Numbered from the stretch's first letter, positions 35,485 to 51,100 are shown. The stretch: DNA of 64,000 nucleotides from Lampris incognitus (GCF_029633865.1 NC_079215.1:47367786-47431785), one strand, 5' to 3'. The notes: generated by a model from the sequence alone, not told the origin. Translations and numbers: made by a program.

Positions 35485-38400
35485 ATTTCTTTTATTTCTC
35501 TCTTGCAGTGGTTCTTCGGAGTTGTTTGCCACCTGTTCCCAAGAAGACATCAGGGTGTGGCACATTAACAGGTCCAAGGAGCTGCTGCGCATTACCGTAC
35601 CCAACATGACCTGCAATGCCCTGGACATCATGACTGATGGCAACAGCATTATTAGTGGTAGGTAATAAGTAGAATGGCCATCAGTGATGTTTTCGTGCTT
35701 AACCGTAAGTGAAGATAATGTTTTGATATGCAGTATTTTTTTCAATATTTTATTTCTTAAAGTTTTCCAGGGAAAGGGTAATGTTATAATCTTGAGGATT
35801 TATATGTGGATAAACGTCCTTTTTGATACTTTCTATTGTTGGTGTATTTAAGGCAGTATCTTATCTACAAATATCCAAATCATCTGCAAAACCCTTTTAC
35901 AGTTGCTCATCATGATTACTGTCAGTTAGAACTTTCCTAGGAAACATAATTGGGTGCATAATGTCTGCAAGCAGATATGACTGGTAGACAGATATGACTC
36001 TAGTACAACAAGCCGGTAAATGATCTTTACTAATGGATACTACAACATAATTAGCTAAAACCCAGGTTCAAGTAAATCAGGGAAACTCAAAAATTGATAG
36101 TAGGGCTGTCAGTCTTCCTCTATAATCCCACTCAAATTTCATTCCTTATTATTTCAATATTTGAAATATATTCAAATTTTTAATGCTCAAATTTAGCCTA
36201 TTATTAATATTTATTATGTACCTACAGCTGAAGTCGGAAGTTTACATACACTTGAGTTGAAGTCATTGAAACTCGCTTTTTAACCACTCCACAGATTTCA
36301 TGTTAACAAACTATAGTTTGGCAAGTCGGTTAGGATGTCTACTTTGCATGACACAAGTAATTTTTCCAACTATTGTTTACAGACAGATTATTTAACTTAT
36401 AATTCACTATATCACTATTCCAATGGGTCAGAAGTTTATATACACTAAGTTGACTGTGCCTTTAAACAGCTTGGAAAATTCCAGAAAATTATGCCATGGC
36501 TGTAGAACCTTCTGATAGGCTAATTGGCATCATCTGAGTCAATTGGAGGTATACCTGTGGAAGTATTTTAAGGTCTACCTTCAAACTCAGTGCCTCTTTG
36601 CTTGACATCATGAGAAAATCGAAAGAAATCAGACCACAGGAAAACAAAGACCTCAGGAAAACAAAAAAAATTGTGGACCTCCACAAGTCTTGTTCATCCT
36701 TGGGAGCAATCTCCAAACGCCTGAAGGTACCACATAGTTCATCTGTACAAATAATAATATGCAAGTATAAACACCATGGTACCATGCAGCCATCATGCCA
36801 CTCAGGAAGGAAATGTGTTCTGTCTCCTAGAGATGAATGTAGTTTGGCATGAGAAGTGCAAAGAAACAAACAACAAACAGCAAACAACCCTGTGAAGATG
36901 CTGGAGGAAACAGGTACAAAAATATCTATATCTACAGTAAAACGAGTTGTATAGCAAAATAACCTGAGACCACTGAGCAAAAAAGAAGCCACTGCCCAGA
37001 AACCACCAGAAAAAAAGTCAGACTATGGTTTTCAACAGCACACGGAGACAAAGATCTTACTTCAAAACATCAAAATGGCACCGTGGATGGTAGCCTTGTT
37101 CTGCACTCTTTTGTACTTTTTCTGGTTTTTTTTTGTTGGTTTATTTGTTTAGTTTCCAGCACCCACTCAATGATCACATACAGCAGGGAAGAACCTTTTA
37201 GCCTCCAACTGTCCACTGGACACACTGAACAGACTTCTTTACCGGCTTTAACTGAATGTCTTGCCGAGCTCTTGATTGGTACAGTCCTGTGCAGACGACA
37301 CTGAAGACGCCGAAGGGATAAGCAAGCCGGAGCACTCGTTAAACTGTGACAGTGGGGATTTAGAACCATGTTCCTGTCAATCCACTTGGTGAATGTCCAC
37401 TCTCTGGCCAATAAGATGGATGAACTCCTACTCATAAACAGATAAAACTTAAGACTTTTCCAGATCTGCCACCCTGTGTCTCACTGAAACCTGGTTTAGT
37501 GAGCATATAATGGACAGTACACTTTATCTGCTGCAGTTCCAACTCCTCCAGGCAGACAATGAAACGGAGCTATTGGGAAAAATACAGGGTGGCAGCATTT
37601 GCTTTTAAAAAACTAAGGTTGGTGTACGGATGTCACAGTGTTGAAGAAATCATGCAGCCCTCACTTAAGAGACCTTTTTCATTGACTGTAAACCATTCTA
37701 TTCACTGCGGGAATTTTCATCATTTATTCTGGTTGGTGTCTATATCCCACCCCAGGTCTGTGTTAAAGAGGAATTAAAACACCTGGCTGATCAAATTAAA
37801 AACATGGAGCGCAAATATCCAGACTCCCTACTCATTATCCTTGGGGATTTTAACAGAGCAAACTTCAGCCACAAACTGCCAAAATACAGACAGCATATTA
37901 AATGTCCCTCCAGGGACAAAAACACTCTGGATCATTGCTACACAATATTAATGGATGCCTATTGCTCTGTCCCCATGTGCAGCCCTGGGACTCTCAGATC
38001 ACTGTCTGATTCATCTTATCCCAACCTACAGACAGAAACTAAAATCTGCAAAGCCTGTGGTTAAAACTGAGGAAATGGACCAATGAGTCAAAACTGGAGC
38101 TCTAGGCCTGCCTTGAGGGCAGTGACTGGAATGTTTTTGAGGCTTCATCTACAGACCTGGACGAACTTACTGACACTGTGACGTCTTACATCAGCTTTTA
38201 TGAGGACATGTGTGTGCCCACCAAAACTTTCTGTACCTTCAACAACAATAAGCCATGGTTCACAGCAAAACTCAGGCAGCTTCGTCAGGCCAAAGAGGAA
38301 GCCTACAGGAGTAGAGATGGGATCCGGTACAACCAAGCCAGAAATACACTCACAAAGGAGATCAGAGTGCCAAAAAGGTGCTACTCTGAAAAGTTGAAAA

Positions 38401-41400
38401 ACAAGTTTTCTGTCAATGACTCAGCATCAGTCTGGAGAGGTTTGAAAGACATTACCAACTACAGCAGACCCCCCCCCACACACACACACACACTGCAGGT
38501 AACCATCAAGTGGCTGACGATCTAAATGAGTTTTACTGCAGGTTTGACGAGCAAACTTTCACACCCCTCGCCCATTCCGGCCACAACACACAACCAACTG
38601 CCCTCCCTGCCAGCCACTCTCCCCTCCCCAGTGAAACTCCACCCACACTCAGGATCTGTGTTGAGGACATGCACCAGCTCTTCCAGAGACAGAAGACCAG
38701 GAAGGCACCGGGCCTGGATGGTGTATCATCCTCCGGTCTGAAAGTCTGTACCGACCAGCTGGCCCCCATTTTCACACTGCTCTTCAACAAATCACTGGAG
38801 CTGTATGAAGTTCCCTCCTGCTTCAAGAGCTCCACTATCATCCCGGTCCCCAAGAAACCCCGTATCACAGGATTAAATGACTACAGGCCCATTGCCTTAA
38901 CGTCTGTGGTCATGAAATCCTGTGTGAGACTTGTGTTGGCCCACCTGAAGGAAATCACAGGCCCCCTGCTTGACTCCCTGCAGTTTGCCTACCGAGCAAA
39001 CAGGTCAGTGGAGGATACAGTCAACATGGGATTGCACTACATCTTCCAACACCTCGACTCCCCAGGGACATACATGCATGGGTCCTGTTTGTGGACTTCA
39101 GCTCAGCGTTCAACACCATTGTCCCAGATATCCGCCACTCCAAACTCACCTGGCTCACTATACCAGCCCCCATCTGCTAGTGGATTGAAAACTTACTGAC
39201 AGACAGGAGGCAGCTGGTGAGGCTGGGGAAAATCACATCCAGCACCCAGATAATCAGCACTGGTGCCCCCCCAGCGATGTGTGCTCTCCCCTCTACTCTT
39301 CTCCCTCTACACAAATGACTGCATCTCAGGTGACCCGTCTGTTAAACTCCTGAAGTTTTCGGATGATACAACCATCACTAGCTTTATCTGGGATGGTGAC
39401 AAGTGTGCATATAAACAGGAGGTTGAACAGCTTGCCCTCTGGTGTGACCATAACAACCTGGAGCCGAACACGCTCAAAACAGTGGAGATTACAGTGGACT
39501 TCAGGAGGAGCCCCCACCACCACCACCACCACCACCATACTCAACAACAGGTCTGTGGTGAAAACCTAGAGATTTCCGGGTTCTACAATCATCCAGGACC
39601 TAAGGTGGGCAACCAACATAGACACAATCATCAAAAAGGCCCTGCAGAGGATGTACTTTCTCTGCCAGATCAGGACGTTCAACCTGCCTCAGGAACTGCT
39701 GATTCAGTTCTACTCTGCAATAATCCAGTCTGTCCTCTGCACATCCATCACTGTCTGGTTTGGATTGGCCACCAAAAAGGACAAGGACAGACTACAATGG
39801 ACAGTTAAATCTGCAGAGAAAATCATTGGTGCCAACCTGCCCTCCATTCAGGACTCATACACCACCAGAGTCAGGAAATAGGCAGGCAACATTACTGCAG
39901 ACCCATCACACCCTGGTCACAACCTTTTCCAACTCCTCCCCTCTGGTAGGCGCCACAGAGCACTTTACCCCAAAACAACCAGATATAAAAAGTTTCTTTC
40001 TGTGGGCTGTCATTCAAATGAACACTTAATATTGTCAAATAAATCCAACCATTTTGTATATACTGTACTGCACATTGTACTGGTATGCTCTTTAATGTCC
40101 ATCTACCTCAGGCACATATGTAAGAAACCTACTAAAATTTATTTCAGCATCTCTGATATATTCTCTGCACCATTGCACTTCCCCTCTTATTTTGCCTGTA
40201 TATAGTCGATCCTTGTGTGTATCTGAAGATTGTTGTGTTGTAGGGTTGTTTTTCTATGTTAAGTACACTGAGAGAGCCACAAAACCGGAGTCAAATTCCA
40301 TGTCTGTGCAAACCTATATGGCCAAGAAACATGATTTGGATTTGGATTCTGTTTTTGGAGAAATGTTGTCATGTCTGATGAAACACAATTTGAACTGTTT
40401 GGCCACCATGACTATCATTATGTTTGGGGGGAAAAGGGGGCTTGCAAGCAAAGAACCTCATCCCAACCATGAAGCATGGGGTAGACAGCATCATGTTGTG
40501 GGGGTGCTTTGCTGCGGGAGGGACTGATCTTCTACTACTACTACTACTACTACTTTCGGCTGCTCCCATTAGGGGTCGCCACAGTGGATCATCTGTTTCC
40601 ATTTCTTCCTGTCTTCTGCGTCTTCCTCTGTCACACCAGCCACCTGCACGTCTTCCCTCACCACATCCATAAACCTCCTCTTTGGGCTTCCTCTTTTCCT
40701 CTTCCCTGGCAGCTCTATATTTAGCATCCTTCTCCCAAAATACCCAGCATCTCTCCTCCACACATGTCCAAGTCATCTCAATATTGCCTCTCTTGCTTTG
40801 TCTCCAAATCGTCCAACTTGAGCGGTCCCTCTAATATAATCGTTCCTAATCCTGTCCTTCTTCGTCACTCCCAGTGAAAATCTTAGCATCTTCAACTCTG
40901 CCACTTCCAGCTCTGCTTCATGTCTTTTCGTCATTGCCACTGTCTCCAAACCATATAACATAGCTGGTCTCACAACCATCTTGTAAACCTTCCCTTTAAC
41001 TCTTGCTGGTAGCACTTCTGTCACAAATCACTCCTGACACTTCTCCACCCACTCCACCCTGCCTGCACTCTCTTCTTCACCTCTCCTGCACTCCCCGTTA
41101 CTTTGGACAGTTGACCCCAAGTATTTAAACTCATATACCTTCGTCACCTCCACTCCTTGCATCCTGACCATTCCACTGTCCTCCCTCTCATTCACGCATA
41201 GGTATTCCGTCTTGCTCCTACTGACAATCATCTTCTCTCCAGTGCAGACCTCCACCTCTCCAGGCTCTCCTCAACCTGCACCCTACTCTCGCTACAGATC
41301 ACAATGTCATCTGCAAACATCTTTGTCCATGGAGACTCCTGCCTGATCTTGTCTGTCAACCTGTCCATCACTATTGCAAACAAGAAAGGGCTCAGAGCCA

Positions 41401-42054
41401 ATACTTGATGTAATCCCACCTCCACCTTGAACCCATCTGTCATTCCAACCGCACACCTCACCATTGTCACACTTCCCTCATACGTATCCTGCACCACTCC
41501 GACATACTTCTCTGCAACTCCTGACTTCCTCGTACAATACCACACCTCCTCTCTCGGCACCCTGTCGTATGCTTTCTCTAAATCTACAAAGACACAATGC
41601 AACTCTATCTGGCCTTCTCTATACTTCTCAATAAACATTCTCAAAGCCAACATCACATCTGTGGTGCTCTTTCGTGGCATGAACCCATACTGCTGCTTGC
41701 TGATCATCACCTCTCCTCTTAACCTAGCTTCTATTACTCTTTCCCAAATCTTCATGCTGTGGCTGATCAACTTTATACCTCTGTAGTTGCTACAGTTCTG
41801 CACATCGCCCTTGTTCTTGAAAATCGGTACCAGTATGCTTCTTCTCCACTCCTCAGGCATCCTCTCACTTTCCAAGATTGTGTTAAACAATCTAGTTAAA
41901 GACCCCACTGCCATCTCTCCTAAACATCTCCATACCTCCACAGGTATGTCATCAGGACCAACTGCCTTTCCACTCTTCATTTTCTTCATAGCTGCCCTCA
42001 CTTCCTCCTTGCTAATACACTGAACTTCCTGATTCACTATCCCTACATCATCCA

Positions 42055-42137
<83 letters not shown>

Positions 42138-45100
42138 CTTCATTCATCAGCCCCTCAAAGTACTCCTTCCACCTTCGCCATGTTCCTCCTGTGAACAATT
42201 ATGTCATCCATGTACACAGCCGTCCCCTGCAGGCCTTCCAGTGTTTCTATCATTTTCCTCTGGCCTGGCGGCACGTCCAGGGTGTCTTCCCGCCTGCCGC
42301 CCAATGACTACTGGAATAGGCTCCAACATCCCCGCGACCGGAGAGCAGGATAAGTGATTCAGATAATGGATGGATGGATATTTCTGGGGCACTGCTAATG
42401 CTGAAAAGAGCTGTTTAAAGCAATATCTGGTAAAACGGGTGATAAAAGTTGTTAGTCTCTGACTGTCTTCATCGAGTGGCATTTGCCAGAACCCTGCTGC
42501 TGTGTCCAATGACGAGAATACAGTTGACCCGCTCAGTTCAGCTGTGATCTCCTCTGTCGTTGGCAGGATGAATCTCTCCCTCTTAATGGCTTTGTTTAGT
42601 CTTTTAAGGTCTACACAGATACGCATCTTGCCTGACTTTGAGGCTGGTACCATGGGGGTGCACCACTCCGTGGGCTTGCTCACCTTCTCAATACCATTGA
42701 CCTCCATCCTTTCCAGCTCCTCCTTGACTGGCTTCATGAGGGATGGGGACCCTGCATGCGGTGTGGACTGTGTAGTGTTGTGCATCCTCCCTTAGCACTA
42801 TTTCTACTGGCTGTGTCTTGAGCAGGCCAAACTCTCTGGTGCTGTGAACCGCATAAACTCTTCACTAGGCCCATTTCCTGTGTTACTAGTCAGCTGAGTA
42901 AATTGCTTACGCTCTGTCCTCTGACAACATAGATGCACCAACATAGTGGTGCATCGGCTTTGTGTCGATGCAGTTGCCCACTGTCTTCGGGAGGGGGGCA
43001 GAGTCGGCTTGTGTTCGTCACATGAATGCGTCTGTGTGTGTCGGAAAAAGCAGTGGTTCAGCCTAGATTTGCCTTGTCACGAAAGTGGCGGGGCGTCTCC
43101 TTCGAGACTGCTAACCGGAGAGATGCAGTTGCTGAACGCATGCAGTATGAGGGTGGGTGTTAAAATAGGGATCGATTGGGCACTAACTTGGGAAAAAAGG
43201 TGAAAAATCAGAAATATGTGAATTGGCCTACACAATTCAACTGGCCGCCTGGGCCCCACAGTACAGTCTTAGTCTGGTGTAACTTTCTCTCTGGTTTTAG
43301 TGTTTTGAAGGTCCCCTCGCTCATGACACACACGTCGGCCCCAGTGTCTATTTTGAACATGACAGGTGTGCTACCTATGTCCAGCTGTACAGTCCACTTT
43401 TTGTTGCTTGAGATTGTGCCATTAACTGAGCCCAGAAAGTAAGATGCATCCCCTTCACCCTCTGTCACTTCACTCACCAGTTTGCTTTTGCACATCCTTT
43501 CCCAATGTCCTGCTTTCTTGCACCCGTGGCATGTGGACTTGGCTACGGGGCATTTATCTTTCTTCTTGTGCATTGCTTTATCACATCTACCGCACGTTTT
43601 GCCGCGGTCATTGTATTTGAAGCCCCTCTCCCTGTCTTTATTTTTTTTCTGCCATTTTGTGTGCTTTGCATGCCCTTGCGCTACCTCCTGTATGGCACAT
43701 GCCCCTTCACCTTGCTGGCTAACCTGGGCTTTCACCTCCCCTAGTTGACGCGCTTCCTGCACCGTCATCTCCAGGGTGAGGTTCGGGATGAGTTGTAGCT
43801 TGCGAGACAGTTCCTTATCCTGGATTCCTATCATGATTCGGTCTCTAATGTGTTCCTCACGTTTAGCTCCGAAATCACAGTGCCCCGAAAGCTAATAAAG
43901 AGCGCGAGTATATGTCTCCACTCTCTCCCCTGCACCCGCTGGTAAAAACAGACCCTCTCGTGAATGACGTTACGCTTCGGTATGAAGTAGGCGTCGAACT
44001 TCTCCATAGCCACCCCACAGTCCGTGTCTTCGCCGTCCTCAAAAGTGAACGAACTAAATATATTTTCTGCCTCGCTACCTAATGCATAGATAAGAGGGCT
44101 TACTTGCACGTTTTCATCATCTTTATCTAGCTTTGCCCACTCTGCTGGTTTTTCGAAGCCGAAATTCTCCGGTGGATTAAACTTTGCCATCATTTTTCCG
44201 CTACTTCTGACACCATGTGATAAACCCTTTTGGTGTTTATTGTTAAAATAATCCAATGTCCAGTTTTAGGATGTTTTTGTTGAAACCTTTACTTAGCGTA
44301 ACTCAAGCACTACATTCACGTATCACGGTCGTCATTCCGCCCACGTTCAACCCCCTTTACGGCTACCCCGCTCTGCTTTACGTCACCCACACTGTCGCAA
44401 TCAAGCATACCATTACAATACCCACATCCGGCTTCCCACCCGGAGACACGGCCAGCTGTGTCTGTAGGGACGTCCGACCAAGCCGGAGGTAACGCGGGGA
44501 TTCCAACCGGCGATCCTCATGTTGGTAAGCAACGGAATAGACCATCACGCCACGCGGACGCCCCTGTATCATATGCTTTTTAATCTTTCAGACTGTTTAT
44601 ATTTTTGTAAGAGATACTCTTAACATTATTAAGATATTTCAGTTTGATGTTAAAAGGTTTCCCCATAGAAGTGATTGTGAAGCGTTTGGGCATTGTGATA
44701 TCATCACTCATACTTTCTTACTTTCACAACATACTTTCTATTATTATTATTTTTACAAAAGTAACCAAAAGTAACAACTGACTTACGTGTCAAAAACAAC
44801 AGCCCGCTCCTGAGGCTGCATGATTTCTCTCTGTTGTATGAGGCGCAAGCTGTTTGCTCATCATGCAGTGGATACAGTCAGCTACTTTGTTGACAACATA
44901 TAATAAAACATTGATTGACTGTTTGTGCTACAGCATGGAACGACGGGAAGATCCGTGTATTTGCCCCGGAGAGCGGTCGGGTCTTACTCATTATCCACAA
45001 TGCACACAGCATGGGTGTGACCGCTATCGCCGGCACCAGAGATTGTAAAAGGATTATCAGTGGAGGAGGAGAGGGAAAGGTCAGTAAAGGCCACCCAGAC

Positions 45101-48100
45101 ACCTGCTATTGGCTAAGCTACAGGTATAACTTGGCAATGTTAATGCTTTCTGTTACCTGAACGGTTGTAAAAACTTGATCGGATGGAAGGTGTAACCTAT
45201 TTTGAAAATGCAAATTAGCTGACCTAGTGCCGCCTTATGTGGCCATAGCTATGAGATGTTGGGTCGATAGCCACAGCCAAAACTGCTGCCAAACAGTTAT
45301 GGGTTGCAGCAAACGTCATAGAATATGTTGATAACTGCATTTGGAGCTTGGCTCTCCTTTGAAACAGTATTGAAATACAGATTTGGACCAACAGGAGTGA
45401 TATAGTTAAGAGGGTTCTAAACTAATCCAAGGTCAGATTGGTATAAATATATACAAGTTTTGTCCGGAACCTGTGATTTATCAGGGGATTCTGGTTACCA
45501 AAGTTCAGCATAAGTGGGTTGGACAGTAGAATCAATTTATGTACCAACCACTCTGACAGTTATATTTTTGGGTTGCATTGTTGGAATTTGCATACCAAGA
45601 TGTCAGTTAATTGTCCAGTAGCAGTCCACTTGTGGGCAGTTCTCGTGGCGACAGATCTAGATAATAGTGGTTGATATAGATACCTAACTTGTGTGAAAGC
45701 CCCCCAAATCCCCTCACATCTTGTGCTTTACATCAAATTTCAAACCATGTCTAATGCCAAATATTATGAATGAACAGGCATTTATCTCAGACTATGCTTC
45801 ACATACATTTCAAAGGAACAGTGAAAGACTAAGTATGAATGGTAAACTTTACATATCACTTTGCAATTATCACTTCAGCTTCTTCCCCATCAGCATTTGA
45901 AATCTATGGTTTGAGTAGCTACCAGGGATAGGCAATATGATTCAGAAAGGGCTGGTGTGGGTACAGGTCTTTGTTCCAACCAAGCACCTGATTCTATTAG
46001 TCAGCCAATAGTTTTTGCTAAGCACCTTGATTTGTAGACTCAGGTGTGTAACTGCTTGGTTGGAACAAAGACCTGCACCCACACTGGCCCTTTCTGGATC
46101 ATGTTGCCCATCCCTGTTAGACATATAGTCTTGATTTAGTTGTAGAGAGAGATGTTGTCAGTTAGCAATAATACAAACCCCATTCAACTCAACCTCGAGA
46201 AATGGGGACATAGATGAAGGTGGATTTTTTGGATGCGACACACCTCCAAGACCTGGCTTGTAACTCACTCATTCACACACTCACTCATGTTTAGCAACCT
46301 GAAGATTCTCCACAAGGGGGAGTTGAGTATAGCACCAGGAGTGCTATGAAAGAGGGGTGCTTTGCATCAATGTCTATGTCCTTGTTTCCCTCACTGATAA
46401 CTGATCTTGGCAATCAGAGATTTAAAATTGTGTATTCCGTCATATGGGGCCAAAACACATTTTTATAAATGACGAATGACTGCCTTGATAAAAGGTGTTT
46501 TGAGCATAGTTTTTTCTGATGTTTAGTGGCTTTTCTGTAAAGGCTGATTGATGGTGGGTTTATAGAATTTGCCTGTCTGTTGCTCTGTGCTGTAGGTGAG
46601 TGTCTGGGAGCTGCTGCAGGGTGGCTATCAGCTCCTGGAGCTCATGAAGGAGCACAAGGCCACGGTTACATGCATCAAGATCAAGAGCAACGACAAAGAG
46701 TGCGTCACGGCCAGCTCTGATGGTGCCTGCATCATCTGGGACTTAATGTGAGTAGCTCAGGGGTGTTCACTGCTGTGGACACTGAAATCCAAGGCAAGTG
46801 CAGAGAAGCCCATACACCAGCAAACATGTTATCTTTTTAAAACTTTTTTTTTCAGAACATTAATATGATATTTTGGTAGTCACTTACATGGTATGAATGA
46901 TGCATTATCATTGGGTTTACAACTGGAAAGCTGAAAAAAAGCATTTCATTACTTGTATGTTTTACTGAAGTTCCTCTTGATGTGCTTTGTTGGAAGCAGA
47001 TAGGTTGTATAAACAAATCAAGCACCATTTTGTTGGGATTTGAACATCAATTAACTTTAATTATCCAGTGCATACAATATACCTTGTGCTATAGCCAATG
47101 AAAAGAAACTGACATTTTAAATGACAGAATAGTGCCTCTGGGTTTAGGATACCGATAAAAGGAAACACATTCTGGTGGTGTTCTCCTGTGTGTGTTTAGT
47201 ACATTAGGAAGGAAAATAAATCCATGACTTCCCTTCATCAATTTTGAAAGCCTTTAAACCATGGGCTCATTCGGGAGAAAAAAAAAATTAAAACTCGGAT
47301 GGTAAGAGTTTTTGACTCTGCATCTTACTTAATGAATAAGGTCTTCGATTAAGGACTGACTCTCATCATCCACTGGAGCACAAACTAGGAGTCATCAGGA
47401 CTCTTAACCACAGAGTTGACACCGTCCCCACCGACAGTGGCAAGGGAAGGGAAGAGATCCCACATTAAGCAGGCCCTGGGTAAGTGTGGTTATCCTACCT
47501 AAGTGTGGTTATCCTACCTGGGCATTTGTCAAAGCCAGGAAGACGCCCAAACAGTGCACCATCTGATCAAAGAGAGGAGGACAACTGCTGCTTAGCATAA
47601 TCCAGTGGTGATTCTGTATGTGGCGAGAGTGTCGGAACAGTTGAGACACGTTTTCTCCAAACACCGCGTCTCAGTTGCTTTCAAACCCCAAAACATGCTG
47701 AGCCAGAAGTTGGTCCACCCCAAGGATCGGGTGCCCTGGAACCAACGGAGCAATATACGTAGTGTATGCTGTTAAGTGCTGGGAGGATTGCCGTGACTTG
47801 TACATCGGGAAAACTAAACAGACGCTGACCAAGAGGATGGCACAACACCGAAGAGCTAATGCGTCAGGCCAAGACTCCACAGTCTACACCCATCTACAGG
47901 CCAGTGGCCACTCTTTCAAGGATGAGGATGTGCACATCCTTGATAGGGAGGAATTCTGGTTTGAACGGGTAGTCAATGAGGCAATCTTTGTGAAGAGGGA
48001 ATGACCACCCCTGAACCGAGGAGGGGGGCTAAGAATACATCTGTCGCCATCTTACAGTGCTGTGATTGCAGCTATTCCCCCAATCTTCTGTGAATAGTAC

Positions 48101-51100
48101 ACGAGGCCATTGTAACTCTTATTAATGGTCACAGCATTGGCATATGAATCATTATGCAATTGTGCTGTTCATATGGGTGGGGATACCTGCAGTCAGCTGA
48201 GCCTGGCGAAGTCACTTCGATGAAAGATGAAATGTCTTCCCCACTAAAATTTGTGTCCAGATGAATTGATTCAACTTTCTGGGGTCTTGGATTAAAGGCT
48301 CCATTCATGAGATATGCATTGATTCCCCCCCCCCTTCCTTTACCATTGTTAACTCGATATTGAAAACCCCACAAAACAGCCAAGACTCCTAAAGAATTAG
48401 GCCGTGCACTTTGTCTGCGCCAATGCATAATGACAATTAATACTTTCAAGACAACATATACAGTGCATCCGGAAAGTATTCACACCCCTTCACTTTCCCC
48501 ACATTTTGTTATGTTACAGCCTTATTCCAAAATGGATTAAATTCCTTTTTTTTTCTCATCAATTTACACACAATACCCCATAATGACAAAGTGAAAAAGG
48601 TTTTGTAGAAATTTTTGCAAATGTATTAAAAATAAAAAACTGAAATATTGCATGTACATAAGTATTCACACCCTTTACTCAGTACTTGGTTGAGGCACCA
48701 TTGGCAGTGATTACAGCCTCAAGTCTTCTTGGGTATGAAACTACAAGCTTGGCACACCTATATTTGGGGTATTTCTCCCATTCTTCTCTGCAGATCCTCT
48801 TGAGCTCTGTAAGGTTAGATGGGGAGCGTCGCTGCACAGCTATTTTCAGGTCTTTCCAGAGATGTTCAATGGGGTTCAAGTCTGGGCTCTGGCTGGGCCA
48901 CTCAAGGACATTCACAGACTTGTCCCGAAGCTACTCCGTCGTTGTCTTGGCTGTGTGCTTAGGGTCGTTGTCATGTTGAAAGGTAAATCTTCACCCCAGT
49001 CTGAGGTCCTGAGCGCTCTGGAACAGGTTTTCATCAAGGATCTCTCTGTAGTTTGCTCCATTCATCTTTCCCTCGATCCTGACTAGTCTCCCAGTTCCTG
49101 CCGCTGAAAAACATCCCCACAGCATGATGCTGCCACCACCATGCTTCACTGTAAGGATGGTATTAGCAAGGTGATGAGAGGTGCCTGGTTTCCTCCAGAC
49201 ATGACGTTTGGCATTCAGGCCAAAGAGTTCAATCTTGGTTTCATCAGACCCGAGAATCTTGTTTCTCATGGTCTGAGAGTCCTTTAGGTGCTTTCTGGCA
49301 AACTCCAAGCGGGCTGTCATGTGCCTTTTACTGAGCAGAGGCTTCCGTCTGGCCACTCTACAATAAAGACCTGATTGGTGGAGTGCTGCAGAGATGGTTG
49401 TCCTTCTGGAAGGTTCTCCCATCTCCACAGAGGAATGCTGGAGCTCTGTCAGAGTGACCATTGGGTTCTTGGTCACCTCCCTGACCAAGGCCCTTCTCCC
49501 CCGATTGCTCAGTTTGGCTGGGCGGCCAGCTCTAGGAAGAGTCCTGGTGGATCCAAACTTCTTCCATTTACCAATGATGGAGACCACTGTGCTCTTCGGG
49601 ACCTTCAAAGCTATAGAAATTTTTTAGTACCCTTCCACAGATCTGTGCCTCGATACAATCCTCTCTCGGCGGTCCACAGACAATTCCTTTGACTTCATGG
49701 CTTGGTTTCTGCTCTGACATGCACTGTCAACTGTGGGACCTTATATAGACAGGTGTGTGCCTTTCCAAATCATGTCCAGTCAATTGAATTTACTACAGGT
49801 GGACTCCAATCAAGATGTAGAAACATCTCAAGGAAGATCAGTGGAAACGGGATGAACCTGAGCTCAATTTTGAGTGTCAAAGCAAAGGGTGTGAATACTT
49901 ATGTACATGCAATATTTCAGTTTTTTATTTTTAATAAATTTGCAAACATTTCTACAAAACCTTTTTCACTTCGTCATTATGGGGTATTGTGTGTAGATTG
50001 ATGAGAAAAAAAAGGAATTTAATCCATTTTGGAATAAGGCTGTAACATAACAAAATGTGGGGAAAGTGAAGGGGTGTGAATACTTTCCGGATGCACTGTA
50101 CGTATATGTCCTCGAGCAGGTTTTATTTATTTCTTATTTAATCAAGGAAGAAACTCATTGAGATTGAAAATCTCTTTTACAAGAGTGGCTTGACCAACAT
50201 AGGCAGCAGCAAACAAACACAAAGTTACAACAATCAACAAAAACAGTCTACTATAACATAAAGGCCAAACAAGGTATCGATATATGCATATAGAGTGTTA
50301 AAAACAAATGCAGGACAGTCTGTCTCTGTTTTTCGAGATTAGCTTTTTTTTCTTCTTTTTAACCTGTGCTATCGGCAGGCCTGGCATACAACACAGGGAA
50401 TTTTTATGCCAATGTGTCCTAGACAGAATTAATCTGCAATTGGAGTTCAGGTCTCTCAACTGCAAAAGCAATCTTTATTAATCATCAAGAACCATTTATA
50501 ATAACTCGGTCCTTTGGATGATCTGTGGGATGACAAGAGCACAGGGATTTTGGGTAACACTTTAGTATGGGGAACGTAGTCACCATTAATTAGGCGCTTA
50601 TCAGCATGCAAATTAGCAACATATTAGCTCTTAATTGGTCATTATTACGTACTCATTAATGCCTTATTCTGCATGGCCTTATTATACAACCAGTAAGCCA
50701 TTAACTATGAGTTTTCCCTCTATAACCTCAGAATTATTGCTTATTAGTAGTACCATCTCAATATGCTTTGCTTAGTATGGACTTTATAAGGTGGTAGTAC
50801 CACAAGAAGAGTTATTCTCCCTTACTAACACTTAATGAATATGGTCTGTTCTTACATAACAAAACACAAAACTACAAGTGTTAATAGTGTTAAATTACTG
50901 TAAATTAAGTTTTTGTTACTTAGAACATGTTCCCCATACTAAAGTGACATCTTGATCATTACTAATTCACTAGTAATGAAGTTTTTTTATGTTCCCCATA
51001 CTAAAGTGTTACCAGATTTTGTTCTAAATTCATAGCTGCCTCTGGTCCCTCTCTTCCATATTTTTGATCAGCTAAGCAACCAATCAGCCCTGCTTCTCCA

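Larger units (their letters stand above)
42179..44417 (-). mobile_element. Ty3/Gypsy LTR retrotransposon, 3' part missing
   Basis: Read from the right: a 202-bp LTR, a primer-binding-like TGGTGTCAGAAGT, gag with a zinc knuckle, an aspartic protease, then reverse transcriptase fragments with the YMDD motif near 42215. RNase H, integrase and the second LTR are absent. A LINE or SINE tail (42262-42382) and another insertion (about 42890-43200) interrupt the pol part. Frameshifted and inactive. Confidence 0.88.
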
